Source of the DNA: an uncultured Oscillibacter sp.
GTDB taxonomy: Bacteria > Bacillota > Clostridia > Oscillospirales > Oscillospiraceae
Direction: 5' to 3'
DNA length: 64,000 bases
Assembly (NCBI GenBank): GCA_910583785.1
Contig: CAJTZK010000003.1
Location: 186,001-250,000 of the forward strand
Shown: positions 40,965-48,920 of the stretch, piece by piece
Position numbering within the stretch: the stretch's first letter is position 1
Layout: the number at the start of each line of letters is the position of its first letter
Translations under genes and position numbers: made by a program
Notes under the pieces: generated by a model
The model's database searches: none
What the model saw: the letters and a program-made list of their open reading frames with translations, nothing else
What the model was told of the DNA's origin: nothing

Positions 40965-41774
40965 TCACCGGGCGCCCCGCAGGGTCCGCAGGTCCTTGTC
41001 CTTTTTCAGCAGGACCCCGGCGAAGGGCATCTCCTTTGGAATCCGGGCGGGGTCCACGCCCCCGGCAATGAGGGCCCGGAGCCAGTCCACCAGCTCCGAG
41101 GTGCTGGGCTTCTTGTCGATGCCCCGGAGCTGACGCAGCCAGTAGAACGCCGCCATGGCCTGGCGGAGGAGGTCCTCCTCCAGATGGCCGAAGTGGACGC
41201 GGAGGATGCGCTCCATCTGCTCCTGGTCCGGGAAGTCAATATAGTGGAAGATGCACCGGCGGAGGAAGGCGTCGGGCAGCTCCTTCTCCGCGTTGGAGGT
41301 AATGATGACGATGGGCCGCTTTTTTGCCCGGATGGTCTCCCGGGTCTCCGGGATATAGAATTCCATCTGGTCCAGCTCCCACAGCAGGTCGTTGGGGAAT
41401 TCCAGGTCCGCCTTGTCGATCTCGTCGATGAGGAGGACCACCTGCTCTTCAGAGGAAAAGGCCTCGCCCAGCTTGCCCAGCTTGATATAACGGGCCACGT
41501 CGTCCACGCCGTGGGTTCCGAACTGGCTGTCGTACAGCCGCTGGACCACGTCGTAGACGTAGAGGCCATCTTGGGCCTTGGTGGTGGACTTCACGTTCCA
41601 GATAATCAGTTCCTTCCCCAGCGCCTGGGCTACGGCCTGGGCCAGCATGGTCTTGCCCGTGCCTGGTTCCCCCTTGATGAGAAGCGGTTTTTCCAGCGTC
41701 ACGGCGATGTTTACCGCCGCCATCAGCTCGCTGGAGGCCACATATTGGCTGGTTCCTGAAAACAGTTCTTTCAT
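40965..41774 (-). CDS. MoxR-family AAA+ ATPase
   Basis: The 269-aa ATPase has Walker A IKGEPGTGKTMLAQAVA near residues 33-49, Walker B VVLLIDEIDKAD near 113-124, sensor 1 IVIITSNAEKELPDAFLRRC near 150-170 and the MoxR lid. The ATG at 41774 follows GGGAGC and a promoter at 41795-41823. Together with the VWA protein immediately downstream it forms a two-gene chaperone operon. Confidence 0.9.
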   Translation of the reverse strand: MKELFSGTSQYVASSELMAAVNIAVTLEKPLLIKGEPGTGKTMLAQAVAQALGKELIIWNVKSTTKAQDGLYVYDVVQRLYDSQFGTHGVDDVARYIKLGKLGEAFSSEEQVVLLIDEIDKADLEFPNDLLWELDQMEFYIPETRETIRAKKRPIVIITSNAEKELPDAFLRRCIFHYIDFPDQEQMERILRVHFGHLEEDLLRQAMAAFYWLRQLRGIDKKPSTSELVDWLRALIAGGVDPARIPKEMPFAGVLLKKDKDLRTLRGAR

Positions 41775-41794
41775 AAGCGCTCCCTTGCCGTCTT

Positions 41795-41823
41795 ATTATA
41801 GTTGTGGAAAATCCAGTTTCTAA
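41795..41823 (-). promoter_or_regulatory. Sigma-A promoter of the MoxR/VWA operon
   Basis: On the minus strand TTAGAA and TATAAT with a 17-base spacer, 20 bases upstream of the moxR start. Confidence 0.6.
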
Positions 41824-41879
41824 GATACCAAAGCCGGAGGGATTCCGCAAGCTCCAATTTCATGTTTTTACCGTCTGGC

Positions 41880-41940
41880 AGGGGCGTGCCCCATGCGGGG
41901 ATGATACCCTGTAGGTCCGCCCTGCGCCGCCTTCCGCCTG
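41880..41940 (-). repeat. Dispersed intergenic repeat, copy 4 (inverted)
   Basis: Read on the minus strand it contains GGCGGCGCAGGGCGGACCTACAGGG followed by a GGGCACGCCCCTGCC arm, matching the core of the copies at 885 and 12040 in inverted orientation. Confidence 0.55.
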
Positions 41941-41979
41941 CAAAATGCGAAACCGGACCCTCTTCCTGGCGGAAAAGTC

Positions 41980-42008
41980 TTGCGCGGGACGCCGGGATGT
42001 GCTATAAT
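41980..42008 (+). promoter_or_regulatory. Sigma-A promoter of thiT
   Basis: TTGCGC and TATAAT with a 17-base spacer, just upstream of the TPP aptamer. Confidence 0.75.
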
Positions 42009-42030
42009 AACCTCACCAATTACATAGATC

Positions 42031-42128
42031 GTGAACTGGGGAGCTCGCGGAAGCGGGCTGAGAGGAAGCGAACGCTTCGACCCACAACCTGATTTGGGTA
42101 ATGCCAACGTAGGGAGCCGTCATGAACT
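42031..42128 (+). promoter_or_regulatory. TPP riboswitch upstream of thiT
   Basis: The THI-box core is complete: ACTGGGGAGC, GGGCTGAGAGGAAGC, GACCCACAACCTGATTTGGGTAATGCCAACGTAGGGA, with outer arms GTGA and TCAC. A terminator at 42151-42182 provides the OFF state. Confidence 0.95.
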
Positions 42129-42150
42129 CACATGCTTTTTCCGCATGAGG

Positions 42151-42182
42151 AACAGCCCTCCCGGTTTCGGGAGGGCTGTTTT
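42151..42182 (+). terminator. Riboswitch-controlled terminator of thiT
   Basis: AACAGCCCTCCCG / CGGGAGGGCTGTT, a 13-bp perfect stem with loop GTTT, is followed by TT before the thiT leader. Confidence 0.9.
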
Positions 42183-42227
42183 GGATTGCCGTCAGTTTCG
42201 CGGTCGGAACAAGGAGGAAGTAGTTCC

Positions 42228-42887
42228 ATGCTGCATCTGTTTGTCAACGGTGAGGGGGGCCTCACCACCGCCGGATATGGGCTGGGCGCCGCTTTGCTGG
42301 CGGTGGGCATCCTGGCGGGCCTGTCCCTGGCGGACCGGGGAGGGAAGCGGGGCTTTGCCGTCCGGCAGCTGGCTTACTGCGCCATGGCCGTGGCCCTGGC
42401 CTACGTGACCAGCTTCATCCGGGTCTTCAAGCTGCCCTACGGCGGTTCCGTCACCCTGCTGAGCATGCTCTTTATCGTGCTGGTGGCCAACTGGTACGGC
42501 GTTCGCACAGGCATCCTGGTGGGCTTTGCCTATGGCATTTTGCAATTTTTACAAGAGCCCTACTTCCTGTCGCTGTTCCAGGTCTGCTGTGATTACGTGC
42601 TGGCTTTCGCCGCCCTAGGGCTGGCGGGGCTCTTCCGGGGGAAGAAAAACAGCCTCCTCACGGGCTACGTTGTGGCGGTGCTGGCCCGGGGCGTGTTCCA
42701 CTCCATCGGGGGCTACCTCTACTGGATGGACTACATGCCGGAGAATTTCCCCCAGGCCCTGCGGAGCCTGTATCCCATCATTTACAATTACAGCTACCTG
42801 CTGGCGGAAGCGGTGGTCACCGTCCTTGTCATCAAGATTCCGGCGGTGGAGCAGGCCCTGGAGCGTGTCCGCAAAGCCGCGCTGTAA
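42228..42887 (+). CDS. thiT: Thiamine transporter ThiT (ECF S-component)
   Basis: The 219-aa membrane protein has six hydrophobic segments and the ThiT thiamine-binding signatures: LPYGGSVTLLSMLFIVLVANWYGVRTG around residues 72-98, the acidic-aromatic QEPYFLS, HSIGGYLYWMDYMPE near 155-169 and YNYSYLLAEA near 183. The start at 42228 follows AAGGAGGAAG. Uptake energy would come from a shared ECF module encoded elsewhere. The riboswitch in front makes thiamine the clear substrate. Confidence 0.95.
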   Translation: MLHLFVNGEGGLTTAGYGLGAALLAVGILAGLSLADRGGKRGFAVRQLAYCAMAVALAYVTSFIRVFKLPYGGSVTLLSMLFIVLVANWYGVRTGILVGFAYGILQFLQEPYFLSLFQVCCDYVLAFAALGLAGLFRGKKNSLLTGYVVAVLARGVFHSIGGYLYWMDYMPENFPQALRSLYPIIYNYSYLLAEAVVTVLVIKIPAVEQALERVRKAAL

Positions 42888-42957
42888 GGGCGCGCGCCCT
42901 CTTGTTCCAGGTAAAACACATCCCAAAGAAGCCTGCGGACCGTCCTCATCGCAAACG

Positions 42958-42995
42958 AAAGCCCCCGCTTTTCCAAGGAAAAGCGGGGGCTTTTT
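42958..42995. terminator. Bidirectional terminator
   Basis: AAAGCCCCCGCTTTTCC / GGAAAAGCGGGGGCTTT, a 17-bp perfect stem with AA loop and T-run on both strands, between convergent thiT and nanA. Confidence 0.9.
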
Positions 42996-42998
42996 CGC

Positions 42999-43907
42999 TT
43001 AGCAGTATTTTGCAATGGCGGCCTGGATCATCTCGTGGGCCTGGACGACGATGGCCTGGTCGCCGGGTTCCAGAGCCAGCAGGGGCGCCCGGACGCCGCC
43101 GATGTCCGGCCCGCCCTGGAGGCGGAGAATCTCCTTGATGACGGCGTACATGTTTCCCTGGGTGGAGCACATCTTGTAGATGATGCGGCAGCACTCGTTC
43201 TGGACCTCCCGGCCCTTTTCCAGCTCTCCCGCCTTGAAGCAGCGGTAGATCTCCAGGTACAGCTCCGGCATGGCGGCATAGGTCCCGCCGATGCCCCCGG
43301 CGGCTCCGGCGGCCAGGCCGCTGAGGAGCTGCTCGTCGGGGCCGTTGAAGACCAGGGCCCCTTCGTCGCGCCACATCTGGATGTCCTGGACGGGCATGGA
43401 GGAGTTCTTTACCCCTATGACCCGGGGGTTGTTCAGCATCTCCTGGAGCAGGGGCACCGACAGGGCCACCCCCGCCAGCTGGGGGATGTTGTAGATGACG
43501 AAGTCCGTGCCAGGGGCCGCGGCGGAGATATCGTTCCAGTACTTGGCGATGCCCTTGGGGGGCAGGTGGAAGTAAATGGGGGGAATGGAGGCGATGGCGT
43601 CCACCCCCAGGCTCTCCGCGTGGGCCGCCAGGTCCTGGCTGTCTGCGGTATTGTTGCAGGCCACATGGGCGATGATGGCCAGCTTACCGCCCACTTCCGC
43701 CATGACGTTCTCCAGGGTTTCCTTCCGTTCCGCTACGCTCTGGTAGATGCACTCGCCAGAAGAGCCGCCCACGTACAATCCTTGCACGCCCTTGTCCAGC
43801 AGGAATTTCGCCAGGGCCCGGACCGCCGGGGGGCTGACTTTGCCGTCCTGGCCATAGCAGGCGTAAAAGGCGGGGAAAATACCCTGGTATTTGGAAAGGT
43901 CTCTCAT
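42999..43907 (-). CDS. nanA: N-acetylneuraminate lyase
   Basis: NanA splits sialic acid into pyruvate and N-acetylmannosamine. The 302-aa (beta/alpha)8 enzyme has GLYVGGSSGECIYQS (family GSTGE), the catalytic Tyr139 in VIYNIPQLAG and the Schiff-base Lys167 in GVKNSS, both at the E. coli-like positions. The ATG at 43907 is chosen for TAGGAG upstream; an ATG six codons earlier lacks one. It is the last gene of the sialic-acid operon. N-acetylmannosamine kinase and epimerase genes are not in the window. Confidence 0.95.
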   Translation of the reverse strand: MRDLSKYQGIFPAFYACYGQDGKVSPPAVRALAKFLLDKGVQGLYVGGSSGECIYQSVAERKETLENVMAEVGGKLAIIAHVACNNTADSQDLAAHAESLGVDAIASIPPIYFHLPPKGIAKYWNDISAAAPGTDFVIYNIPQLAGVALSVPLLQEMLNNPRVIGVKNSSMPVQDIQMWRDEGALVFNGPDEQLLSGLAAGAAGGIGGTYAAMPELYLEIYRCFKAGELEKGREVQNECCRIIYKMCSTQGNMYAVIKEILRLQGGPDIGGVRAPLLALEPGDQAIVVQAHEMIQAAIAKYC

Positions 43908-43917
43908 GTTGTCACTC

Positions 43918-44373
43918 CTAGTCATAGATTTTCACTTTGAAGACGACCTTGCTCACGGTCTTGGGGCCACCCGCCTGCATCTTGATGCGGTGGGCGTCGC
44001 CGGGGAAAACCACCAGGAAGTCCCCGGGAGAGAGGACCAGCTTGTAGTCCCCGGTGCCCCGGTAGGCATAAAAGTCGTTGGCCTCCACCCGGTCGAATTC
44101 GGTTAGGGCGTCCGGCGGGGCGATCTCCACGCCCTCGGAACCCTCCACCATCATGTGGATGTCCAAGTACTTTTTATGAGCCTCGAAGAAGCTCTCCTCC
44201 GCCGGGACAGTTTCATAGGTGAAGCGGGTGGCATACACGCTGCCGCCCTTGAGCTCTACCCGCTCCGGGCCCACAGAGGCCAGGAACTCCGGCGTTATGT
44301 GGTCCAGCGCCAGGTCCAGGTTGGGGTGGATGCCCCGGTAGGCCAGGGCATCCTTGTTTTTGGCGTAAATCAT
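43918..44373 (-). CDS. YhcH/NanQ-type sialic-acid anomerase
   Basis: The 151-aa cupin-like protein has the YhcH/YjgK/YiaL family motifs: KKYLDIHMMVEGSEGVEI at about residues 67-84, FYAYRGTGDYKLVLSPGDFLVVFPGDAHRIKMQ at 102-134 with metal-binding His, and KVVFKVKI at the end. E. coli NanQ of this family interconverts sialic-acid anomers so that NanA receives the alpha form. Its position between the ABC transporter and nanA, ten bases upstream of nanA, supports that role. Confidence 0.88.
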   Translation of the reverse strand: MIYAKNKDALAYRGIHPNLDLALDHITPEFLASVGPERVELKGGSVYATRFTYETVPAEESFFEAHKKYLDIHMMVEGSEGVEIAPPDALTEFDRVEANDFYAYRGTGDYKLVLSPGDFLVVFPGDAHRIKMQAGGPKTVSKVVFKVKIYD

Positions 44374-44540
44374 TCAGGTCCTCCCGTTCAGGGCTCCAGG
44401 CCGCCGCTCCGGCTTGGCATGTGGCCGGACTGCCAGGGTGGCACCGGGCCCGGTTGCTTCTTCATCCCCTCCGGGGCCCGCGCCGCTAAGCGTTTGCCCC
44501 GCAAGGGCAGGCGCCGTTACGGCCTTCTGGGAAAAGGGCG

Positions 44541-45467
44541 TCAGCCCTTTACGGCGCCCATGGTGATGCCCTGGGTAAAGTACTTCTGGAAGATCAGGAA
44601 CACGATGATGATGGGAGCCGCCGCCAGGGTGGCGCCAGCCATCAGCAGGCCGTTGTCCACCGAGGTTTCCGCCTGGAGGGTGGCGATGCCCAGGGGGATG
44701 GTGAAGTTGCTGCCGCTGGCCAGCATGACCAGCTGCATGAAGTAGTCGTTCCAGCAGTTGATGAAGGTAAAGATGGCCAGGGCCCCGATGCCCGGTTTGA
44801 TCATGGGCATGACCACCGTGGTGAAGGTTTTCAGCTCACTGGCCCCGTCGATGCGGGTGGCCTCCAGGATTTCTCCTGGGATGCTCTCCGAGAACTGCTT
44901 CATCAGGAATACGCCGAAGGGCCAGCCCACGGTGGGGAAAATCACCGCCCACAGGCTGTCGTACAGGCGCAGGGCGGACATCTCCTTCAGCAGGGGGATC
45001 AGGATGACCTGTTTGGGCAGGGCCATGGCGCAGACGATGAGGGAGAACAGGATGGCCCGGCCGTTGAAGCGCTTTTTCGCCAGGGCGTAGCCCGCCATGG
45101 CGGCGGTGAGGCAGGTGAAGAGCATGGCCAGTACGCACATGAGCACCGCGTTGATCAGCCAGCGGATGGCGGCGGGGGCCTCCGGCCCGGCGGTGAGGAG
45201 CATCTTTTTCCCGCCGTTGAAGAAGCTGCCGAAGGGCAGGTAGACCTCCCACAGGGGGACGCTGCGCTGCTTCATCAGCTTGTCAAAGTTGTTCATCACC
45301 CACTCGGAGGGGACCCAGATGGGTTTGGTGGCGTTGATGTCCGCGCCGTTTTTGAAGGCGCCCGTGACGATCCAGTACAGCGGGAAGGTAAAGAGGAAGG
45401 CCAGGATGACCAGGATGATCACAGAGGCGATTTTATACGCGCGGCCGCGTCCAGTTTCAATTTTCAT
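44541..45467 (-). CDS. Sugar ABC transporter permease (MalG type), sialic-acid operon
   Basis: The 308-aa inner-membrane protein has six predicted helices and the conserved EAA loop EATRIDGASELKTFTTVVMPMIKPGI near residues 203-228, typical of carbohydrate ABC permeases of the CUT1 class. The C-terminus QKYFTQGITMGAVKG is also a family signature. It follows the partner permease by 12 bases. No ATPase gene is in the operon, so a shared MsmK-type ATPase encoded elsewhere probably powers it. Confidence 0.92.
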   Translation of the reverse strand: MKIETGRGRAYKIASVIILVILAFLFTFPLYWIVTGAFKNGADINATKPIWVPSEWVMNNFDKLMKQRSVPLWEVYLPFGSFFNGGKKMLLTAGPEAPAAIRWLINAVLMCVLAMLFTCLTAAMAGYALAKKRFNGRAILFSLIVCAMALPKQVILIPLLKEMSALRLYDSLWAVIFPTVGWPFGVFLMKQFSESIPGEILEATRIDGASELKTFTTVVMPMIKPGIGALAIFTFINCWNDYFMQLVMLASGSNFTIPLGIATLQAETSVDNGLLMAGATLAAAPIIIVFLIFQKYFTQGITMGAVKG

Positions 45468-45479
45468 ACCAGCACCCCC

Positions 45480-46397
45480 TTACTTTTCTTTCGCCAGCTT
45501 GAACTGGAGGGCGGACAGCAGTCCGATGAAAATGGCCAGCACCACGCCCATGGCGTTGGCATAGCCGAAGTGGCCCGCCTGTTCCGTGAGCTTGAAGGCG
45601 GTCCAATAGATGTGGTACATCACCGTGTTGGTGCCCGCGCCGCCCTTGGTCAGCAGCTGGATCAAGGCGAAGCACTGGAAAGAGTTGATGGTGGTGATGA
45701 CCAGGATGTACAGGGTCGTTGGCATCATTTGGGCCCATTTGACCTGCCAGAAGACCTGGAAGCTGTTGGCCCCATCCACCTCGGCGGCCTCAATGAGGGT
45801 CTGGTCCACGTTGCCCAGGGCGGAGACGTACAGCACAATGGGCTGGCCCACGGAGGTGGTAAAAAGGATCAGGATGATGCACCAGAGGGCGTACTTGGAA
45901 TCGCCCAGCCAGTTGATGTTTTGGTCGATGAGCCCCACGCCCTTGAGGACGTGGTTGAAGATTCCGGTGTAGTTGTCGTACATCCACTTCCACACCACGG
46001 TGACGGCCACGGAACCAGTGACTACGGGGAGGTAGAAGATGCAGCGGAAGGCGGACAGCACGGGCCCGCTGAGCTTATAGATGGCGGAGGATACCCACAG
46101 GGAGAAGGCGCACACCGTGGGCACGCTGACGATGACGATGATGAAGGTGTTTTTCAGCGCCTCCAGGAAGGTCCCGTCGCTCATCAGCTTCGTGAAGTTG
46201 GACAGGCCGACGAAGCTGCCGAACATGCCTTGGTCATGCATGTTGGCGTCTGTGAGGCTGGTGATAATGCAGATCAGCATGGGGATGACCACGAACCCGA
46301 TGAAGAAGACCAGGCTGGGCAGGAGGAAGAGGTAGCCGGAGATGTTCTCCCGCCTTTGAAGGGCACGGCTCATAGTGGGGTGAGACTGTTTTGCCAA
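45480..46397 (-). CDS. Sugar ABC transporter permease (MalF type), sialic-acid operon
   Basis: The 305-aa CUT1 permease has six helices and the EAA loop EAAEVDGANSFQVFWQVKWAQMMPT near residues 210-234. The start is placed at a TTG at 46397 because AAAGGAG lies eight bases upstream and the N-terminus (AKQSHPTMSRALQRRENISGY) fits the family; the longer ATG frame runs through the intercistronic hairpin. It lies between the solute-binding protein and the second permease. Confidence 0.9.
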   Translation of the reverse strand: MAKQSHPTMSRALQRRENISGYLFLLPSLVFFIGFVVIPMLICIITSLTDANMHDQGMFGSFVGLSNFTKLMSDGTFLEALKNTFIIVIVSVPTVCAFSLWVSSAIYKLSGPVLSAFRCIFYLPVVTGSVAVTVVWKWMYDNYTGIFNHVLKGVGLIDQNINWLGDSKYALWCIILILFTTSVGQPIVLYVSALGNVDQTLIEAAEVDGANSFQVFWQVKWAQMMPTTLYILVITTINSFQCFALIQLLTKGGAGTNTVMYHIYWTAFKLTEQAGHFGYANAMGVVLAIFIGLLSALQFKLAKEK

Positions 46398-46453
46398 GAT
46401 CAACACTCCTTTACGACTGGATTTGACAGGGCGGGGCCCCATGAGGTAGAAAC

Positions 46454-46488
46454 GCGCCCCTCTCCCGCCCTTCGCGGGAGAGGGGCGC
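46454..46488 (-). promoter_or_regulatory. Intercistronic hairpin between binding-protein and permease genes
   Basis: A perfect 15-bp GC-rich stem GCGCCCCTCTCCCGC / GCGGGAGAGGGGCGC with a 5-base loop lies in the 127-base gap. On the operon strand there is no T run after it, so it probably protects the upstream mRNA and raises binding-protein over permease levels, as known for malE-malF. Confidence 0.65.
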
Positions 46489-46524
46489 AAAAACCCTTAT
46501 CTCTTTGACGGTGTATGAAGAGGA

Positions 46525-47895
46525 TCAGCCAGCGTCGGCGGCGTTGGCATTGGCCGCGTAAGCGGCGACGGTTTCGGCGATGTCAGCGCCTTCGCCCACC
46601 TTCTGGAGCATGGTCCACCACTCGGTACGGGCGCCGGCCCAGCCCTTGGTGACCTGATAATAGTCGCCCAGGTAAGGCATGAGAATCTGATACTCGTTCA
46701 TGATGTCATTGTCGGCCCAGATGCCGGAGAGGTCGGTGCCCTCGGCGGCGGAGCGGGCGGCAAAGTAGTTGGCGGTCTTCACCGCGTCCACGGTGTGCTC
46801 GGAGTCGCACATCCACTTGATGAAGGTTTTGGCATTTTCAATCCGGGCCTGGTCGCCGTTGTCAAAGATGCCGAAGCCCCAGATGCCGCCCTGGAGGGCG
46901 GGAGAGCCGCCCTGGGCGGGGAAGCCCATGAAGACGATCTCTTCGCCGTTGGCGGTGAGGCCCGCGCCAGTATCGGCCTGGTTGGGGTTCAGCTGCTGGG
47001 CGATGTTCCAGCAGAAGGCCATCTTCAGGATGCCCTGATAGAAGACCTTGATCTCGTCGCCGCCCTCAAGGGAGGCGTCAAAGGCGATGCCGGGCATGCT
47101 CTTGAGCTGCTCCAGGGCCTTGATGTTTTCGTCGTCGTCCCAGGTGTACTGGTCATGGGAGGCGGTGGCAAAGGTGCCGCCGTAGAGGTTGTTGACGAGG
47201 GCGCGGGTACCCTGGTCGCCGCCCTGGCCCTTGCAATACACGGCGCCCACGGGGGCCTGATAGTGGTCATACAGGGCCTCCACAGCGTTGATGAAGTCGG
47301 TAGTGGTCCAGGTGTGGGTGTCCAGGTTCAGGTACACATCGGCCCCGGCCTCCTTAAAGGCGTCCAGGTTGATGGCCATGCAGTGGGCGGTGATGACCAG
47401 GGGATACTCATAGACCGAGCCGTTGGAATGGGTGCAGGCGGCCATGGCGGCTTCGTTGATTTCGCTCTTGTCCGTGTCGTCGAACATATCGCTCAGGTCC
47501 ACCAGGTAGCCCTTGTCGCCCCAGTTGGTCACCAGGCGCTCGGGACCTTCCATGATCAGGTCGGGGGCATTTTTCGCGGTGATGGCGGAGTTGACCTTAT
47601 CGTCTCCGTCGGCGTAGGCCAAGTATTCCACTTTCACGGAGATACCGGTGTCGGCGGTGAAAGCGTCGGTGATGGCCTTGACTTCCTCTTCCTTGCCCCA
47701 GTTACCGATGGGATAGGTCCACAGGGTCAGTTCCCCGGCGGAGGCGGGCTCCTCCGGAGCCTCGGGAGTCTGGGAACCGGACTGGGTCTGGTCGTCGGCG
47801 GGGGGCTGGGAATCGTCTTTGCCGCCTCCGCAGGCGGCAAGGGCCATGACCATGGCCATGGCCAATACAATTGCAAGTAACTTCTTCATCTTCAT
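46525..47895 (-). CDS. Sugar-binding lipoprotein of ABC transporter (sialic-acid operon)
   Basis: The 456-aa extracellular solute-binding protein (family 1) has a lipoprotein signal, MKMKKLLAIVLAMAMVMALAACGGG, with lipobox LAAC and the acylated Cys near residue 22, then a Pro/Asp/Gln-rich linker. The mature protein contains ELTLWTYPIGNWGKEEEV and later FMGFPAQGGSPALQGGIWGFGIF, typical of CUT1 binding proteins. The ATG at 47895 is preferred to the GTG one codon earlier (AGGAGG spacing of seven). It heads the operon that ends with nanQ-like and nanA genes, so N-acetylneuraminate is the likely ligand. Confidence 0.9.
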   Translation of the reverse strand: MKMKKLLAIVLAMAMVMALAACGGGKDDSQPPADDQTQSGSQTPEAPEEPASAGELTLWTYPIGNWGKEEEVKAITDAFTADTGISVKVEYLAYADGDDKVNSAITAKNAPDLIMEGPERLVTNWGDKGYLVDLSDMFDDTDKSEINEAAMAACTHSNGSVYEYPLVITAHCMAINLDAFKEAGADVYLNLDTHTWTTTDFINAVEALYDHYQAPVGAVYCKGQGGDQGTRALVNNLYGGTFATASHDQYTWDDDENIKALEQLKSMPGIAFDASLEGGDEIKVFYQGILKMAFCWNIAQQLNPNQADTGAGLTANGEEIVFMGFPAQGGSPALQGGIWGFGIFDNGDQARIENAKTFIKWMCDSEHTVDAVKTANYFAARSAAEGTDLSGIWADNDIMNEYQILMPYLGDYYQVTKGWAGARTEWWTMLQKVGEGADIAETVAAYAANANAADAG

Positions 47896-47956
47896 CACGA
47901 ATCCTCCTTTTAATCTTTACAAAAAATGAGCTGGCAGGCACCAGCCCGCTGTATGA

Positions 47957-47985
47957 ATTATACAAGGGCTTCCTACTTTTGTCAA
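47957..47985 (-). promoter_or_regulatory. Sigma-A promoter of the sialic-acid operon
   Basis: On the minus strand TTGACA and TATAAT are spaced 17 bases apart, a consensus promoter 62 bases upstream of the binding-protein start. Confidence 0.9.
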
Positions 47986-48184
47986 TTGGAATCGAAAGGT
48001 TTTTCGTAGAAACTGCATATTCGGCGGATGCTTCAAAAATAATTTCGATTTTTGGTAAAAATACCACCTCTATTCGGAAAAATCTTCGGGTTGTCTGTCT
48101 TGACAAACTGGAAAAACCTGCTAACGTATTAGAAAACGGGTAAATTTCATACCAAGTGGCTGTGGATAGAAAGGAAGATAAACG

Positions 48185-48841
48185 ATGAAAAAGCACATTC
48201 TCTGCCTGGGTGATTCCAATACCCACGGCTACTGCGCCGATCCCTCCGACTGTGCCGACGGCGGCATCCGCTTTAGCGAGGACGAGCGGTGGACCTGCCT
48301 CCTGCAAAAGGCCCTGGGGGACGGGTTCCTAGTGACGGAGGAGGGCCTCAGCGGCCGGACCACGGTGTTCCAGGACCCTTTGCACGAGACCATGGATGCG
48401 CTCACGGTTCTGTACTCCCTGCTGAAGAGCCATGAAGCGCTGGACCTGCTCGTCATCATGCTGGGCACCAACGACGTCAAGGAGCGCCTGGGGGCCAACG
48501 CCGCCTGCATCGCCATCGGCATGGAGCGGCTGGTCCGCAAGGCCCAGAGCGTGGACTGCTGGGGGGACCATGCCCCCAATATCCTGATTGTCTGCCCGCC
48601 CCCCATCCGCCCGGAGATGGAGCATTCTGAGACGGGCGTTCCCATGGGGAAGGGCTGCCTGGAGAAGTCCCGGGAACTGCCCGCTTACTATGAAAAAACC
48701 GCCAGGCTGGTAGGAGCTCATTATCTGGACGCCAAGGACTGCGAGTTCAACGCTGTGGACGGGATGCACCTGACCCGGAAGGGCCACGCCCAGCTGGCGG
48801 CGCTGCTGGCGGAAACCGTGCCGGGCCTTCTGCCGGGCTGA
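48185..48841 (+). CDS. SGNH/GDSL hydrolase, esterase
   Basis: The 218-aa cytoplasmic hydrolase has all four SGNH blocks: nucleophile Ser in CLGDSNTHGY (residue 11), Gly in EGLSGRT near 57, Asn in MLGTNDVKERL near 95, and Asp/His in DGMHLTRKGH near 191. Length is normal for bacterial arylesterase-like members. It is divergent from the sialic-acid operon, so it might remove O-acetyl groups from sialic acids, but nothing in the sequence proves the substrate. GAAAGGAAG precedes the ATG. Confidence 0.88.
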   Translation: MKKHILCLGDSNTHGYCADPSDCADGGIRFSEDERWTCLLQKALGDGFLVTEEGLSGRTTVFQDPLHETMDALTVLYSLLKSHEALDLLVIMLGTNDVKERLGANAACIAIGMERLVRKAQSVDCWGDHAPNILIVCPPPIRPEMEHSETGVPMGKGCLEKSRELPAYYEKTARLVGAHYLDAKDCEFNAVDGMHLTRKGHAQLAALLAETVPGLLPG

Positions 48842-48868
48842 CGTTCTTTACTGAAAATAACTAATATT

Positions 48869-48915
48869 CCAGCCGGAGAGGGCGGGTCCTTTATGGACCC
48901 GCCCTCTCCGGCTGG
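48869..48915. terminator. Bidirectional terminator with 21-bp stem
   Basis: CCAGCCGGAGAGGGCGGGTC(C) and its exact reverse complement with loop TTTAT lie between the convergent esterase and SLH genes. Confidence 0.9.
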
Positions 48916-48920
48916 ATGGT

